Shown here: positions 16,074-25,629 of the stretch, piece after piece
Layout of the letters: every line of letters begins with the position of its first letter
Numbering within the stretch: the first letter of the stretch is position 1
NCBI RefSeq assembly: GCF_013377535.1
Contig: NZ_JABCJE010000003.1
Span: forward strand, 248,001-312,000
DNA length: 64,000 nt
Reading direction: 5' to 3'
Origin: Donghicola mangrovi
GTDB taxonomy: Bacteria > Pseudomonadota > Alphaproteobacteria > Rhodobacterales > Rhodobacteraceae
Notes under the pieces: generated by a model
Database searches by the model: none
The model's input: the letters and a program-made list of their open reading frames with translations, nothing else
What the model was told of the DNA's origin: nothing
Program-made: the position numbers and the translations under genes

Positions 16074-16442
16074 TTACATGAAGCCCAGTTCAAGCCGGGC
16101 TTCGTCGCTCATCATATCCATGCCCCACGGCGGTTCGAACACCATTTCGATGTCCACATCCTTGACGCCGGGGATGGGGCTGATCGCGTCGACGATCCAG
16201 CCGGGCATTTCACCCGCAACCGGACAACCGGGCGCGGTCAGGGTCATGGTAATACGAACTTCGTTCTCGGGCGAGATACCGATCGTGTAGATCAGGCCCA
16301 GATCGAAGATGTTCACCGGAATTTCCGGGTCATAAACGGTGCGGCACGCCTCTACGACCGAGTCATAGAGATCATGGTCGGTGCTAGAGGGCTTGATCAG
16401 CGGGGCGCCTTCAAGCTGTTCGTTGGCCTCGGTCATGTTCAT
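16074..16442 (-). CDS. DUF59/MIP18 Fe-S assembly protein (SufT-like)
   Basis: 122 aa from ATG 16442. The family core is complete: DSVVEACRTVYDPEIPVNIFDLGLIY, then VRITMTLTAPGCPVAGEMPG with the conserved Cys, and the C-terminal VDIEMVFEPPWGMDMMS. SufT-like proteins help mature Fe-S enzymes with the SUF machinery. The ATG at 16442 has AGGACAGGAC upstream; ATG 16436 is equally possible, and one at 16469 less so. It is followed by the A-type carrier gene. Confidence 0.88.
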   Translation of the reverse strand: MNMTEANEQLEGAPLIKPSSTDHDLYDSVVEACRTVYDPEIPVNIFDLGLIYTIGISPENEVRITMTLTAPGCPVAGEMPGWIVDAISPIPGVKDVDIEMVFEPPWGMDMMSDEARLELGFM

Positions 16443-16500
16443 GTCCTGTCCTATTTCCTGACAGATCATATAGGGAATGCGATGACCGAGGTCCAGAGGC

Positions 16501-17931
16501 CTAGGTTTCGATAGCGGTGTCGGTTTTGCGGCGGCGCACAGGATTGGGGCGAACCTTCATCTCGATTGCATCAAAAAGCAGCCCGGCGATATCTTTGCCG
16601 CTGGCTTTCTCGATGCCCTCGAGCCCCGGCGAGGAGTTGACCTCGAGCACTTTGGGCCCATCGACCGACCGCAGCAGGTCCACGCCCGCCATCCCGAGGC
16701 CAAAGGCGCGGGTGGCGCGGATCGCGGTTTCGCGTTCTTCTTTGGTGATGCGCACGGCCTTGGCGGTGCCGCCGCGATGCAGGTTCGAGCGGAAGTCGCC
16801 ATCGGCGCCGGTGCGCTTCATCGAGGCCACGACTTTGCCGTCGATCACCAGACAACGGATGTCCTCGCCAGCGGCCTCTTTGACGAATTGTTGAACAAGG
16901 AAGTTGGCTTTGAGACCGCGGAAAGCGTCGATCACCGACTCGGCGGCCTTCTTGGTTTCGGCCAGAACGACGCCTTTACCCTGAGTCGATTCCAGCAGTT
17001 TCACGATCAGGGGGGCGCTGCCCACGAGGCCGATCAGGTTGCCCGTGTCCTTGGGCGAGCTGGCAAAGGCGGTGACCGGCATCCCGATCTTGGCCTTGGC
17101 CATCAGCTGGTGGGCATAGAGTTTATCGCGGCTGGCGGTGATCCCCTGCGAGCCGTTCACGCAATAGGTGCCGATGGTTTCGAACTGGCGGATGATCGCG
17201 GTGCCGTAGCTGGTGATCGACGCGCCGATGCGCGGGATCACGGCGTCGTAACGGGGCAGGCGCTTGCCGTCATAATGCACTTCGGGGGCCAGCGCGTTGA
17301 TCGCCATATAGCAGCGGGCGGTGTCGATCACCTCGACCGTATGGCCACGGGATTCGCCCTCATGCACCAGGCGTCCGGTGGAATAGTTGTCCTCGCGGCT
17401 CAGGACGGCCACGCGCAGGGCGCGGCGGGGGGCTGCCTTGGCGATCTTGTTGCTGTGATAGACGTCATAGCTGAGTTTTGGCTGGCAAAACCGGTCGTTG
17501 GGGCTGACCGTGACGTGGTCGATCAGCGCCTGACGACCCAGCAGCATCCGGGCGTTCATCGAACGGCGGTCGGTCAGGGTCAGCTCGATGGGCCAGCTCT
17601 GGCCGTTGATCAGCAGGTTCGACTGGATCACATAGCGCGTCTCGGTTTCCCCGTTCGAAGAGGTCACCTCGCGGCGGTCCACGATCTCGGCCGAGCAGGG
17701 GATGATCAGATCTTCGCGCCCCGGAATCGGATGCACGGTGAAACGCACGCGCGGACGGGTTGCGCTGCCAAAGGATTCGATGTCAAAGGCATGCAATGCG
17801 CTGGTCTTTGCGCCGGTATCGACCTTGGCGCGCATGGCGGGCAGGCCCAGATCAGGCAGACTGAGCCATTCCTCCCACCCAAGGGTCAAAGGCTCTTGCG
17901 CGCGAGGCGCGGTGTCAGTCTGGTCAATCAT
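16501..17931 (-). CDS. Fusion of RimB-like retropepsin domain and RimK ATP-grasp glutamate ligase
   Basis: 476 aa. Residues about 15-165 are a retropepsin-like aspartic protease domain (COG4067/PF05618) with the active-site DTGA at 38-41 and an MLLGRQAL flap-like segment. Residues about 172-460 are RimK ([23 protein letters not shown]-grasp parts [42 protein letters not shown]). RimK adds glutamates to the C-terminus of ribosomal protein S6 and, in Pseudomonas, the separate RimB protease trims the tail. Joining writer and trimmer in one chain is notable. ATG 17931; divergent from tgt. S6 as the target is inference. Confidence 0.88.
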   Translation of the reverse strand: MIDQTDTAPRAQEPLTLGWEEWLSLPDLGLPAMRAKVDTGAKTSALHAFDIESFGSATRPRVRFTVHPIPGREDLIIPCSAEIVDRREVTSSNGETETRYVIQSNLLINGQSWPIELTLTDRRSMNARMLLGRQALIDHVTVSPNDRFCQPKLSYDVYHSNKIAKAAPRRALRVAVLSREDNYSTGRLVHEGESRGHTVEVIDTARCYMAINALAPEVHYDGKRLPRYDAVIPRIGASITSYGTAIIRQFETIGTYCVNGSQGITASRDKLYAHQLMAKAKIGMPVTAFASSPKDTGNLIGLVGSAPLIVKLLESTQGKGVVLAETKKAAESVIDAFRGLKANFLVQQFVKEAAGEDIRCLVIDGKVVASMKRTGADGDFRSNLHRGGTAKAVRITKEERETAIRATRAFGLGMAGVDLLRSVDGPKVLEVNSSPGLEGIEKASGKDIAGLLFDAIEMKVRPNPVRRRKTDTAIET

Positions 17932-18009
17932 AATGGCTAGGCTCCTGTACGCGAACCAGTAGGGTTACAGCGCGGCATTCTAGCTGCGCGATAGAACGAG
18001 AGTATGACT

Positions 18010-19140
18010 ATGGCAACAGGTTTTAGCTTTGAACTCAAGGCGACAGACGGCAAAGCTCGCACAGGCGTGATCTCGACGCCACGGGGTGATATCCGCACGC
18101 CAGCTTTCATGCCGGTTGGAACCGCCGCGACGGTCAAGGCGATGCTGCCCGAGAGCGTGCGCGCCACCGGTGCGGACATTTTGCTGGGCAACACCTATCA
18201 CCTGATGCTGCGCCCCACCGCCGAGCGGATCGACCGTTTGGGCGGCCTGCACAAGTTCATGAACTGGGAGCGTCCGATCCTGACCGACTCGGGCGGGTTT
18301 CAGGTGATGTCCCTGTCGGGCCTGCGCAAGCTGACCGAAAAGGGCGTGACCTTCAAAAGCCACGTGGACGGCTCGCGCCACGAGATCACCCCCGAACGCA
18401 GCATGGAGATCCAGCGCCTGCTGGGGTCGGACATCGTGATGTGTTTCGACGAATGCACCCCGTTCCCCGCCACCGAAGAGCAGGCTTTGGAGTCCATGCG
18501 CCTGTCCATGCGGTGGGCGCAGCGGTCGCGCGATGCGTTCGGTGACCGCCCCGGTCATGCGCTGTTCGGCATCCAGCAGGGCAGCACCTTCCGCGAGCAG
18601 CGCGAGGAAAGCGCCGAGGCGTTGAAATCCATCGGGTTCGATGGCTATGCCGTCGGCGGTCTGGCCGTGGGCGAGGGACAGGAAATGATGTTCGACGTGC
18701 TGGACTATGCACCCGACATGCTGCCCGTGGAAAAGCCGCGCTACCTGATGGGGGTGGGCAAGCCCGACGACATCGTGGGCGCCGTAAAGCGCGGTATTGA
18801 TATGATGGACTGTGTGCTGCCGTCGCGCTCTGGCCGGACGGGGCAGGTGTTTACGCGCCGCGGTGTGCTGAACATCAAGAATGCCCGCCATCAGGACGAC
18901 CCGCGCCCGCTGGACGAAGAATGCAGCTGCCCCGCGTGCCGCAACTACAGCCGCGCGTATCTGCATCATACTTTCCGCGCCAAGGAAATTATCCAGTCCA
19001 TGCTGCTGACTTGGCACAATCTGCATTACTATCAGGATCTGATGCAGGGCATGCGCGATGCGATTGCAGCGGGCACTTTTGCCCAGTGGGAAGCCGATTT
19101 CCACGCAAAACGCGCCGAAGGGGACATCGAACCTTTGTAA
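18010..19140 (+). CDS. tgt: tRNA-guanine transglycosylase
   Basis: 376 aa. It exchanges G34 for preQ1 in tRNAs with GUN anticodons (Asn, Asp, His, Tyr), the entry step of queuosine. The catalytic Asp93 lies in [12 protein letters not shown], the substrate-gating GGLAVGEG is present, and zinc ligands are in CSCPAC...YLHH. GAGAG at 17998-18002 is 7 nt from ATG 18010 but only 1 nt from the in-frame ATG 18004, so 18010 was preferred. queA, the next step, is at 51456; the tRNA-Asp(GTC) genes at 27851 and 27962 encode a substrate. Confidence 0.95.
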   Translation: MATGFSFELKATDGKARTGVISTPRGDIRTPAFMPVGTAATVKAMLPESVRATGADILLGNTYHLMLRPTAERIDRLGGLHKFMNWERPILTDSGGFQVMSLSGLRKLTEKGVTFKSHVDGSRHEITPERSMEIQRLLGSDIVMCFDECTPFPATEEQALESMRLSMRWAQRSRDAFGDRPGHALFGIQQGSTFREQREESAEALKSIGFDGYAVGGLAVGEGQEMMFDVLDYAPDMLPVEKPRYLMGVGKPDDIVGAVKRGIDMMDCVLPSRSGRTGQVFTRRGVLNIKNARHQDDPRPLDEECSCPACRNYSRAYLHHTFRAKEIIQSMLLTWHNLHYYQDLMQGMRDAIAAGTFAQWEADFHAKRAEGDIEPL

Positions 19141-19213
19141 GGCGAATTGCGCTAATAGATCAGGGCGCTTTGCGTTAATTCTGGCTCCGGATTTGATACC
19201 GGAGCCATTTTTT

Positions 19214-19483
19214 ATGCGTACGACATTGATTGCCCTGATGCTTGTGATTGCAGCCCCTGTCATCGCACAGGAGGCGACGACATGCGCGCAGGTGCAATGC
19301 CCGCAGATTACCTCGGTCCTTATTGTGCACATGCCCCATCCAGAGGACTGCGCAAAATACTGCAAATGCAACGGAAGCACCGTCACCGAAGTCAGCTGCC
19401 CCGAGGGGTTGGCCTTTAACGCCGATCTGCGCATCTGCGATCAGCCCCAGAATGTGCAGTGTTCGGTGACCAAGCCCGAGTGA
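19214..19483 (+). CDS. Small secreted protein with a CBM14 (peritrophin-A) chitin-binding-like domain
   Basis: 89 aa. A signal peptide (MRTTLIALMLVIAAPVIA) precedes one Cys-rich domain. Cysteines at 29, 46, 52, 62, 75 and 83 give spacings 16-5-9-12-7, and the surrounding residues (HPEDCAKYCKC, SCPEGLAFN, CDQPQNVQC) match the CBM14 pattern C-x(13-20)-C-x(5-6)-C-x(9-19)-C-x(10-14)-C-x(4-14)-C; extra cysteines are at 24 and 50. CBM14 domains are mainly known from arthropod peritrophins and chitinases. It follows tgt by 73 bp and ends at its own terminator. Chitin binding is inference; no catalytic domain is attached. Confidence 0.82.
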   Translation: MRTTLIALMLVIAAPVIAQEATTCAQVQCPQITSVLIVHMPHPEDCAKYCKCNGSTVTEVSCPEGLAFNADLRICDQPQNVQCSVTKPE

Positions 19484-19519
19484 CCTGCCACCACCACCGC
19501 ACAAGGATGTGTTCACACG

Positions 19520-19550
19520 GGCACCGCAGGGGAACTTGCGGTGCCTGTTT
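19520..19550 (+). terminator. Terminator of the CBM14-like gene
   Basis: GGCACCGCA (19520-19528) / TGCGGTGCC (19537-19545), 9 bp, 8-nt loop, then TGTTTGCGTT. Confidence 0.65.
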
Positions 19551-19610
19551 GCGTTCCTAGCTGGATAGCAACGGCCTGCATTCCACGGGCCGACGAAAGG
19601 AGATTTTCCC

Positions 19611-20684
19611 ATGACCGATACGCTTTTCACGTCTTTCACCGCAGGCAAGATCAAACTGGCCAACCGCGTTGTGATGGCCCCGCTGACCCGCAACCGCGCC
19701 GATGATGTCACCCAAGAGGTCAACGACCTGCACGTCGAATACTACCGTCAGCGCGCTGGCGCCGGCCTGATCATCACCGAGGCCACCAACATCAGCCCCG
19801 AAGGCCGCGGCTATATCCAGACCCCCGGTATCTTCACCGACGGCCAGATCGCCGCGTGGAAGAAAGTGACTGATGCGGTTCACGCCGCAGGTGGCAAGAT
19901 CGTCGTGCAGTTGTGGCACGTGGGGCGGATTTCGCACACCTCGATCCAGCCTGCTGAACAGCCGCCCGTTGCGCCCTCGGCGATTGCGGCAGGGGTGAAG
20001 ACCTTTACCAAGAACGGGTTCGAAGACACCTCGACCCCGCGTGCGCTGGAAACCGACGAGATGACCCGTGTGATCTCGGACTACGCCCACGCGACCCGTT
20101 GTGCCAAAGAGGCCGGTTTTGACGGTGTCGAGGTCCACGCGGCCAACGGCTACTTGATTGACCAGTTCCTCAAGGACGGCTCGAACAAGCGCGAGGACCG
20201 CTATGGCGGTAGTGTCGCTAACCGGACCCGCCTGCTGTTCGAAGTGTTGAATGCCGTGGTCGCCGAATGGGATGAGGGCCACGTGGGCCTGCGCCTGTCG
20301 CCGTTCTCGAACGCGAACGGTGTGTCGGACAGCGACCCGATGGCCACCTTCAAGCCCGTGTTCGAGCGTCTGAACGAATACAAACTGGCCTACCTGCACG
20401 TGGTCGAGGGCCAGACCGGCGGCGCCCGTGACGGCAAGTTCGACGAGCTGCGCGCGTTGTATAAAGGCACCTACATGGGCAACAACGGCTATGACTACGA
20501 TCTGGCCGAAAAGCGTCTGGCCGATGGTGTCGATCTGGTGGCGTTCGGCCGTCCGTTCATTGCGAACCCCGATCTGGTCACCCGCCTGCGCAAACACGCC
20601 CCCCTGAACGAGGGCGACAAGGACACCTATTATGGTGGCGGCGCCAAGGGTTACACCGACTATCCGCTGCTGGATGCCTCGTAA
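19611..20684 (+). CDS. Old Yellow Enzyme family alkene reductase
   Basis: 357-aa FMN-dependent ene-reductase (NemA/OYE class). The N-terminus KLANRVVMAPLTRNRA, the substrate-binding pair in VEVHAANGYLIDQF (His/Asn), REDRYGGSVANRTR and the FMN-phosphate segment FGRPFIANPDL are all present. It reduces activated C=C bonds of enals, enones, maleimides or nitro compounds with NAD(P)H; the true substrate is not known. Shine-Dalgarno AAGGAGA lies 8 nt upstream of ATG 19611. It has its own terminator and no linked regulator. Confidence 0.92.
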   Translation: MTDTLFTSFTAGKIKLANRVVMAPLTRNRADDVTQEVNDLHVEYYRQRAGAGLIITEATNISPEGRGYIQTPGIFTDGQIAAWKKVTDAVHAAGGKIVVQLWHVGRISHTSIQPAEQPPVAPSAIAAGVKTFTKNGFEDTSTPRALETDEMTRVISDYAHATRCAKEAGFDGVEVHAANGYLIDQFLKDGSNKREDRYGGSVANRTRLLFEVLNAVVAEWDEGHVGLRLSPFSNANGVSDSDPMATFKPVFERLNEYKLAYLHVVEGQTGGARDGKFDELRALYKGTYMGNNGYDYDLAEKRLADGVDLVAFGRPFIANPDLVTRLRKHAPLNEGDKDTYYGGGAKGYTDYPLLDAS

Positions 20685-20738
20685 AATAACCGTGTCCGCA
20701 GCGGGACATAGTTGCGACGCGCATTATATACTGGTCAG

Positions 20739-20762
20739 GACCCGCATTTTGGTGCGGGTCTT
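20739..20762 (+). terminator. Terminator after the OYE gene
   Basis: GACCCGCA (20739-20746) / TGCGGGTC (20753-20760) with a 6-nt TTTTGG loop and TTGC after. Moderate strength. Confidence 0.55.
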
Positions 20763-20974
20763 GCACACTTCGGGGCAGGTGCCGTTGGTCCGGCATTTCT
20801 GACCCGATCAAAGCGTAAGTGCCCCTTGCAGCCTGATGGATGCGGGGGCATTCTAGAGGAAAACCGGTTGTAAATGCGGGGGCAGACCCCCAAATGAATA
20901 TCCGGAAACGTGGAGATGGCCAGAGCTGCTGCAATCGTGGGGCCGGGCTGTCTTGCCAAGAACAAGGATGCGTT

Positions 20975-23377
20975 ATGCAAGAACCTCTCAACTCCTCTTA
21001 CCCCGTCCTGCCGCTGCGCGATATCGTTGTGTTCCCCCACATGATCGTGCCGCTGTTCGTCGGGCGCGAGAAATCGGTTCGCGCACTGGAAGAGGTCATG
21101 TCTGATGACAAGCAGATCCTGCTGTCCAGCCAGATCGATGCCAGCGTCGACGATCCCACTGCCGACGGCATTTATCGCGTCGGTGTGCTGGCCAATGTGC
21201 TGCAACTGCTGAAGCTGCCCGATGGCACCGTGAAGGTGCTGGTCGAAGGTGTGGCTCGCGTTAAAATTATCGAATATCTGGACAACGAAGCGTTTTTCGA
21301 AGCCCGCGCCGAATACCTTGATGAGGAAATGGGCGACGAGGCGGCTGTGATCGCGCTGGAAACCTCGGTCGCCGAGGAGTTTGAGCGTTACGCCAAGATC
21401 AAGAAGAACATCCCCGAAGAGGCGCTGTCCAACGTCGCGGAAACCGACGAACCCGGCAAGCTGGCCGACTTGGTCGCCGGACACCTTGGCATCGAGGTCA
21501 ATCAGAAGCAGGAGCTTCTGGAGATGGTCGTCATCGCCGAGCGTCTGGAGCAGGTTTACGGCCTGATGCAGGGCGAGATGTCGGTCCTTCAGGTCGAGAA
21601 AAAGATCAAGAGCCGCGTCAAAACCCAGATGGAGCGCACCCAGCGCGAATACTATCTGAACGAACAAATGAAGGCGATCCAGCGCGAGCTGGGGGATGGC
21701 GACGAACAGAACGAAGTCGCCGAGCTGGAAGAAAAGGTCGCAGCGACCAAGCTGTCCAAAGAGGCCAAGGAAAAGGCCGACGCCGAGATCAAAAAGCTCA
21801 AGAACATGAGCCCGATGTCGGCCGAAGCCACCGTGGTCCGCAACTATCTGGATTGGATGCTGTCGATCCCGTGGGGCGTGCGCTCGCGCGTGAAGAAAGA
21901 CTTGGGCCGCGCTCAGGAAATTCTGGATGCCGATCACCACGGTCTGGAAAAGGTCAAAGAGCGTATCGTTGAATACCTCGCCGTGCAGAGCCGCAGCAAA
22001 AAGCTGAAAGGCCCGATCATGTGCCTCGTCGGCCCTCCGGGTGTTGGTAAAACCTCGCTGGGTAAATCGGTGGCCAAGGCGACCGGCCGCGAATTCATCC
22101 GCATCTCGCTTGGCGGTGTGCGTGACGAATCCGAGATCCGCGGTCACCGCCGGACCTATATCGGCTCGATGCCCGGCAAGATCATTCAGGCGCTGAAAAA
22201 GGCGAAGACCACGAACCCGCTCATCCTGCTCGATGAAATCGACAAGATGGGTCAGGACTTCCGTGGCGACCCGGCCTCGGCGATGCTGGAGGTGCTGGAT
22301 CCGGAACAGAACTCGACCTTTGTCGATCACTACCTCGAGGTCGAATATGACCTGAGCGATGTGATGTTCCTGACCACGTCGAACAGCTACAACATGCCCG
22401 GGCCGCTGCTGGACCGCATGGAGATCATTCCCCTGTCGGGCTACACCGAAGAGGAAAAGACCGAGATCGCGCGCAAGCACCTGATCAACAAACAGATCGA
22501 GGCGCACGGCCTGAAAAAGGGCGAGTTCGAAGTCACGGACGAGGCGTTGACCGACGTTATCCGCTACTACACCCGCGAGGCTGGGGTGCGGAATCTGGAA
22601 CGTGAAATGGCGAAACTGGCCCGTAAGGCCGTCACCAAGATCATCCAGAACAAGGTCGACAAGGTCGTCGTCACCTCGGACAACCTCGAGGATTTCCTTG
22701 GGGTGAAGCGCCACCGCTATGGTCTGGCCGAGAAAGAGGATCAGGTCGGTGTTGTGACCGGTCTGGCCTATACCTCGGTCGGGGGCGATCTCTTGCAGAT
22801 CGAAGCTCTGCGTCTGCCCGGCAAGGGCCGCATGAAGACCACCGGTAAGCTTGGCGATGTGATGAAGGAATCGATCGACGCGGCATCCAGCTATGTGCGT
22901 TCGATCAGCCCTCAGATCGGGGTCAAACCGCCGAAGTTCGACACTTGGGACATCCACGTGCACGTGCCCGATGGCGCAACGCCCAAGGATGGCCCGTCGG
23001 CAGGTCTGGCTATGGTGACCGCGATTGTGTCCGTGCTGACCGGTATTCCGGTGCGCAAGGACATCGCGATGACCGGCGAGGTTACCCTGCGCGGGAATGC
23101 GACCGCCATCGGCGGCCTCAAGGAAAAACTGCTCGCGGCGCTGCGCGGCGGGATCAAGACGGTCTTCATCCCCGAAGAAAACGTCAAGGATCTGGCCGAC
23201 ATCCCGGACAACGTGAAAGAGGGTCTGGAACTGATCCCCGTCACGCATGTGTCTCAGGTTCTGGAACAGGCGCTGGTGCGTCAGCCCGAACCGGTCGAGT
23301 GGGACGAGGCCGCAGAAGAGGCGGCAGCGGCAAAACGCCAGCAGGAACAGGCTTCGGCCGCTCCGATTGCGCACTAA
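20975..23377 (+). CDS. lon: ATP-dependent protease Lon
   Basis: 800 aa. It degrades misfolded and regulatory proteins. N-terminal substrate domain ([23 protein letters not shown]), AAA+ domain with Walker A GPPGVGKT at 353-360 and Walker B-type LILLDEIDK, and the serine-lysine protease domain with Ser675 in [10 protein letters not shown] and the catalytic Lys about 43 residues later in GGLKEKLL. Start ATG 20975 after AAGGAtgcgtt; the upstream frame to 20840 is not conserved-looking. The next gene is HU-like, the usual lon-hup order. Confidence 0.96.
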   Translation: MQEPLNSSYPVLPLRDIVVFPHMIVPLFVGREKSVRALEEVMSDDKQILLSSQIDASVDDPTADGIYRVGVLANVLQLLKLPDGTVKVLVEGVARVKIIEYLDNEAFFEARAEYLDEEMGDEAAVIALETSVAEEFERYAKIKKNIPEEALSNVAETDEPGKLADLVAGHLGIEVNQKQELLEMVVIAERLEQVYGLMQGEMSVLQVEKKIKSRVKTQMERTQREYYLNEQMKAIQRELGDGDEQNEVAELEEKVAATKLSKEAKEKADAEIKKLKNMSPMSAEATVVRNYLDWMLSIPWGVRSRVKKDLGRAQEILDADHHGLEKVKERIVEYLAVQSRSKKLKGPIMCLVGPPGVGKTSLGKSVAKATGREFIRISLGGVRDESEIRGHRRTYIGSMPGKIIQALKKAKTTNPLILLDEIDKMGQDFRGDPASAMLEVLDPEQNSTFVDHYLEVEYDLSDVMFLTTSNSYNMPGPLLDRMEIIPLSGYTEEEKTEIARKHLINKQIEAHGLKKGEFEVTDEALTDVIRYYTREAGVRNLEREMAKLARKAVTKIIQNKVDKVVVTSDNLEDFLGVKRHRYGLAEKEDQVGVVTGLAYTSVGGDLLQIEALRLPGKGRMKTTGKLGDVMKESIDAASSYVRSISPQIGVKPPKFDTWDIHVHVPDGATPKDGPSAGLAMVTAIVSVLTGIPVRKDIAMTGEVTLRGNATAIGGLKEKLLAALRGGIKTVFIPEENVKDLADIPDNVKEGLELIPVTHVSQVLEQALVRQPEPVEWDEAAEEAAAAKRQQEQASAAPIAH

Positions 23378-23400
23378 TCCGTGAACAATACCTAGAATTG

Positions 23401-23431
23401 AGGCGCGCTGTTTCAGCGCGCCTTTTCTTTT
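23401..23431 (+). terminator. Terminator of lon
   Basis: AGGCGCGCTG (23401-23410) / CAGCGCGCCT (23414-23423), 10 bp with a 3-nt loop, then TTTCTTTT. Very strong. Confidence 0.9.
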
Positions 23432-23485
23432 GCAGCGAAGCGCGTAAAGCTGTTCGAAGCAGCATATTTGAAAGGTAATTTGTTT

Positions 23486-23860
23486 ATGAATCAGTCCTCC
23501 AACACCGCGGAAAACATCGACATGACCGTTGTTTCGACCACCGAGCCCAACGTGGCTGGCCCCGTTATGAAGAAAAAAGACCTGATCGAGGCTGTCGGCC
23601 AGAAGGTCGATATGAAGAAGCCCGACGTGAAGAACGCTGTCGAAGCGGTTCTCGAGGTTCTGGGTGCGGCAATTGCCAACGGTCAGGAAGTGAACCTGCC
23701 TCCGCTGGGCCGTCTGGTCGCGAAACGCACCAAGACCGGCGCGAACGCCACCGTGATGACCCTGCGCCTGCGTCAGGCCAAGGGAGTGGCTGAAAAGGCT
23801 CCGGAAAAACCCAAAGGCAAGGGCAAGAAAGCGCTTGCAGGCCAGGGCGAAGACAGCTAA
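23486..23860 (+). CDS. Divergent HU-like DNA-binding protein
   Basis: 124 aa. The core resembles HU/IHF: helices KKKDLIEAVGQKVDMKKPDVKNAVEAVLEVLG and the strand NGQEVNLPPLGRLVAKR. It departs from classic HU in three ways: a 28-residue N-terminal extension, loss of the long beta-arm with its RNPxTG proline tip (replaced by TKTGANATVMTLRLRQ), and a Lys-rich tail (APEKPKGKGKKALAG). It may bind DNA without the usual proline-induced kink. ATG 23486 with GAAAGG upstream; TTG 23468 is the alternative. Position after lon is where hupB normally lies. Confidence 0.85.
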   Translation: MNQSSNTAENIDMTVVSTTEPNVAGPVMKKKDLIEAVGQKVDMKKPDVKNAVEAVLEVLGAAIANGQEVNLPPLGRLVAKRTKTGANATVMTLRLRQAKGVAEKAPEKPKGKGKKALAGQGEDS

Positions 23861-23874
23861 TTCCCCGCCCCAAC

Positions 23875-23949
23875 GGGTGATTAGCTCAGTGGTAGAGCGC
23901 TTCGTTCACATCGAAGATGTCAGGGGTTCAAATCCCTTATCACCCACCA
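23875..23949 (+). tRNA. tRNA-Val(CAC)
   Basis: 75 nt including encoded CCA. Acceptor GGGTGAT/ATCACCC, D-arm GCTC-AGTGGTA-GAGC, anticodon arm CTTCG-TTCACAT-CGAAG with anticodon CAC, T-arm AGGGG-TTCAAAT-CCCTT, discriminator A. Reads GUG codons. Confidence 0.95.
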
Positions 23950-23957
23950 GAATTCCC

Positions 23958-23988
23958 GGGCGCACCCTGCAGAGGGCGCGCCCTTTCT
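23958..23988 (+). terminator. Terminator after tRNA-Val(CAC)
   Basis: GGGCGC (23958-23963) / GCGCCC (23978-23983), with inner CCT/AGG pairs, followed by TTTCTGT. Confidence 0.6.
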
Positions 23989-24005
23989 GTATCAAGGAGC
24001 CCCCG

Positions 24006-24584
24006 ATGCCCCTGCCAGACCTCTATATTCTGCGCCATGGCGAGACTGTCGCGAACGCCGAAGGGCGCATGCAGGGTGGGCTGGATTCGCCGCTGACGGC
24101 CAAGGGCCTGGCGCAGGCCGAAGCGATGGCCGACCTGCTGCGCGGGCAGGGGCTGATTGCAGGAGAGTTCGATCTGTTCAGTAGCCCGCAGGGCAGGGCG
24201 CTGCAAACCGCCGCCCCGATTGCGCGGGTCTTTGGGGCCGAGGTGCAGCCCGAGCCGCGCATCGCCGAGATCGGCATGGGCCAATGGGCGGGCCTTCTGC
24301 TGACCGAAATTGCCGAGCGCTGGCCAGCCCACACCGAAAACGAGAGCGTTTTGGATTTTTACGCACGCGCCCCCGAGGGCGAGCGTTTCAACAGCCTGTG
24401 GGCGCGCACGGGGGCGTTTCTAAGCGGTCTGACCCGGCCTGCGGTGATCGTGACCCACGGCTTTACCTCGCGGTTTTTGCGCACGCAGATCATGGGTTAC
24501 GGGATGGATCGCCTTGGCGATGTGCCTGACGGGCAGGGCGTGATTTTCGCGTTTCGGGACGGTCAGCAAACTATTCTCAAATAG
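24006..24584 (+). CDS. Histidine phosphatase family protein (phosphoglycerate-mutase-like)
   Basis: 192 aa. The active-site RHGETVANAEGRMQGG at the N-terminus, the IAEIGMGQWAGLL segment with the acid residue, and the second His in VIVTHGFTSRFLR define the two-histidine phosphatase fold. Short members of this type include broad phosphatases and GpmB-like proteins; true glycolytic mutase is unlikely. Start at ATG 24006 after AAGGAGCCCCCG. The gene is sandwiched between two tRNA-Val genes. Substrate unknown. Confidence 0.9.
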   Translation: MPLPDLYILRHGETVANAEGRMQGGLDSPLTAKGLAQAEAMADLLRGQGLIAGEFDLFSSPQGRALQTAAPIARVFGAEVQPEPRIAEIGMGQWAGLLLTEIAERWPAHTENESVLDFYARAPEGERFNSLWARTGAFLSGLTRPAVIVTHGFTSRFLRTQIMGYGMDRLGDVPDGQGVIFAFRDGQQTILK

Positions 24585-24646
24585 ATGAACTTTTTTTAAA
24601 ACGCCTCTTGCGTTCCCCAAACTGGGGCAGTAAACACCGCCCTACC

Positions 24647-24722
<76 letters not shown>

Positions 24723-24744
24723 CTTTCCCTTGAAAATCAAAGAC

Positions 24745-25629
24745 TCACAGTTCGTCCAGCCAAGACTGAACATCGCCGAGACGCGCGCGTGATACAGGGA
24801 TTTTCAGCCCGCTGTGCAGGGCCAGAAAGCGCTTTCCATTCTCCGTGACCAAGGACTTGGCCGCATGGACAGACACCCACCAGGACCGGTGCGGCTGGAT
24901 GCCATGATCGTCGTTCACCTGCGCCAAAAAGTCCGCGATGCGGGCGCGGATAATCTTGGGTTCGCCGCGGGCGGTGTGCACCTCGATGTAGTGCTCTTGG
25001 GCGCGGACGTGCAGGATGTCGGCCAGCCGGATGGGTGTTTCCCCCGGCAGCGCAATGACAGAGCTGTGGGTGGGCTCCGGCGGGACAGGGATATCGGCAA
25101 TGGGCGCGGGTAGGGGCGGCTCTGCTTCGTCCCTGCGGGCGGCGAGGTCCTGAAACGACTTGGGCAGGCCGTAGCGCAGATACATCGCCTCGAACGCCAG
25201 CTGGATCAGCAGCATGTAGAAGTGGCTCGGCCACAGGTTCTGCACCCACGCGCCATCAGACAGGATGCCCCCGACAAAGCGGTGATAGGCGGTCGCCACG
25301 ACAAAGGCAGGCAGGCCCGCAAACAGGATCGGGATCGCGATGCGGCGCGCCTCCGGGAAAGAGGCCCAGACGGTCAGGATCGCCGTGTAGGTCAGCACCA
25401 TCAGCGCAATCCCCGAAGCCCAGAGGAACAGCGCCGATTCCCACGGCATGTAGTCCAGATAATCTTGCGGGTCGCTGATCCACAGCAGCAGCGTCAGGAT
25501 CAGAAAGAACAGCCCGCTGGTCGTGGAAAAGATTGCCGGAATCGCGGCCTGAAGCTGCACGCGATAAGATCGCCCAAGGGCGTCAAACAGCGTGAATGGT
25601 CTGATCAGTGTTCTTTGTAGGCGCTTCAT
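24745..25629 (-). CDS. Membrane-bound LytTR transcription regulator (second of a coupled pair)
   Basis: 294 aa. Residues about 28-160 hold four hydrophobic segments (AIFSTTSGLFFLILTLLLWI, ALFLWASGIALMVLTYTAIL, IAIPILFAGLPAFVVATAY, and HFYMLLIQLAFEAMYL). A linker rich in Pro/Ala (about 175-198) leads to a C-terminal LytTR DNA-binding domain (IRLADILHVRAQEHYIEV, IIRARIADFLAQV, GIQPHRSWWVSVHAA, LKIPVSRARLGDV). Proteins of this shape are membrane-anchored regulators without a receiver domain. ATG 25629 overlaps the stop of the upstream paralogue (ATGA). Signal and targets unknown. Confidence 0.85.
   Translation of the reverse strand: MKRLQRTLIRPFTLFDALGRSYRVQLQAAIPAIFSTTSGLFFLILTLLLWISDPQDYLDYMPWESALFLWASGIALMVLTYTAILTVWASFPEARRIAIPILFAGLPAFVVATAYHRFVGGILSDGAWVQNLWPSHFYMLLIQLAFEAMYLRYGLPKSFQDLAARRDEAEPPLPAPIADIPVPPEPTHSSVIALPGETPIRLADILHVRAQEHYIEVHTARGEPKIIRARIADFLAQVNDDHGIQPHRSWWVSVHAAKSLVTENGKRFLALHSGLKIPVSRARLGDVQSWLDEL

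Noticed and set aside
20825-20854. Heat-shock (sigma32-like) promoter for lon: CTTGCA...CATTCT
   Set aside because: Spacing of 18 is acceptable but both boxes match weakly; not enough to call.
20735-23374. A very long open frame antisense to lon (and similar ones antisense to mrcA, uvrA and cysI)
   Set aside because: High-GC coding DNA leaves antisense frames open; these have no ribosome site, no recognisable domain, and lie opposite certain genes.
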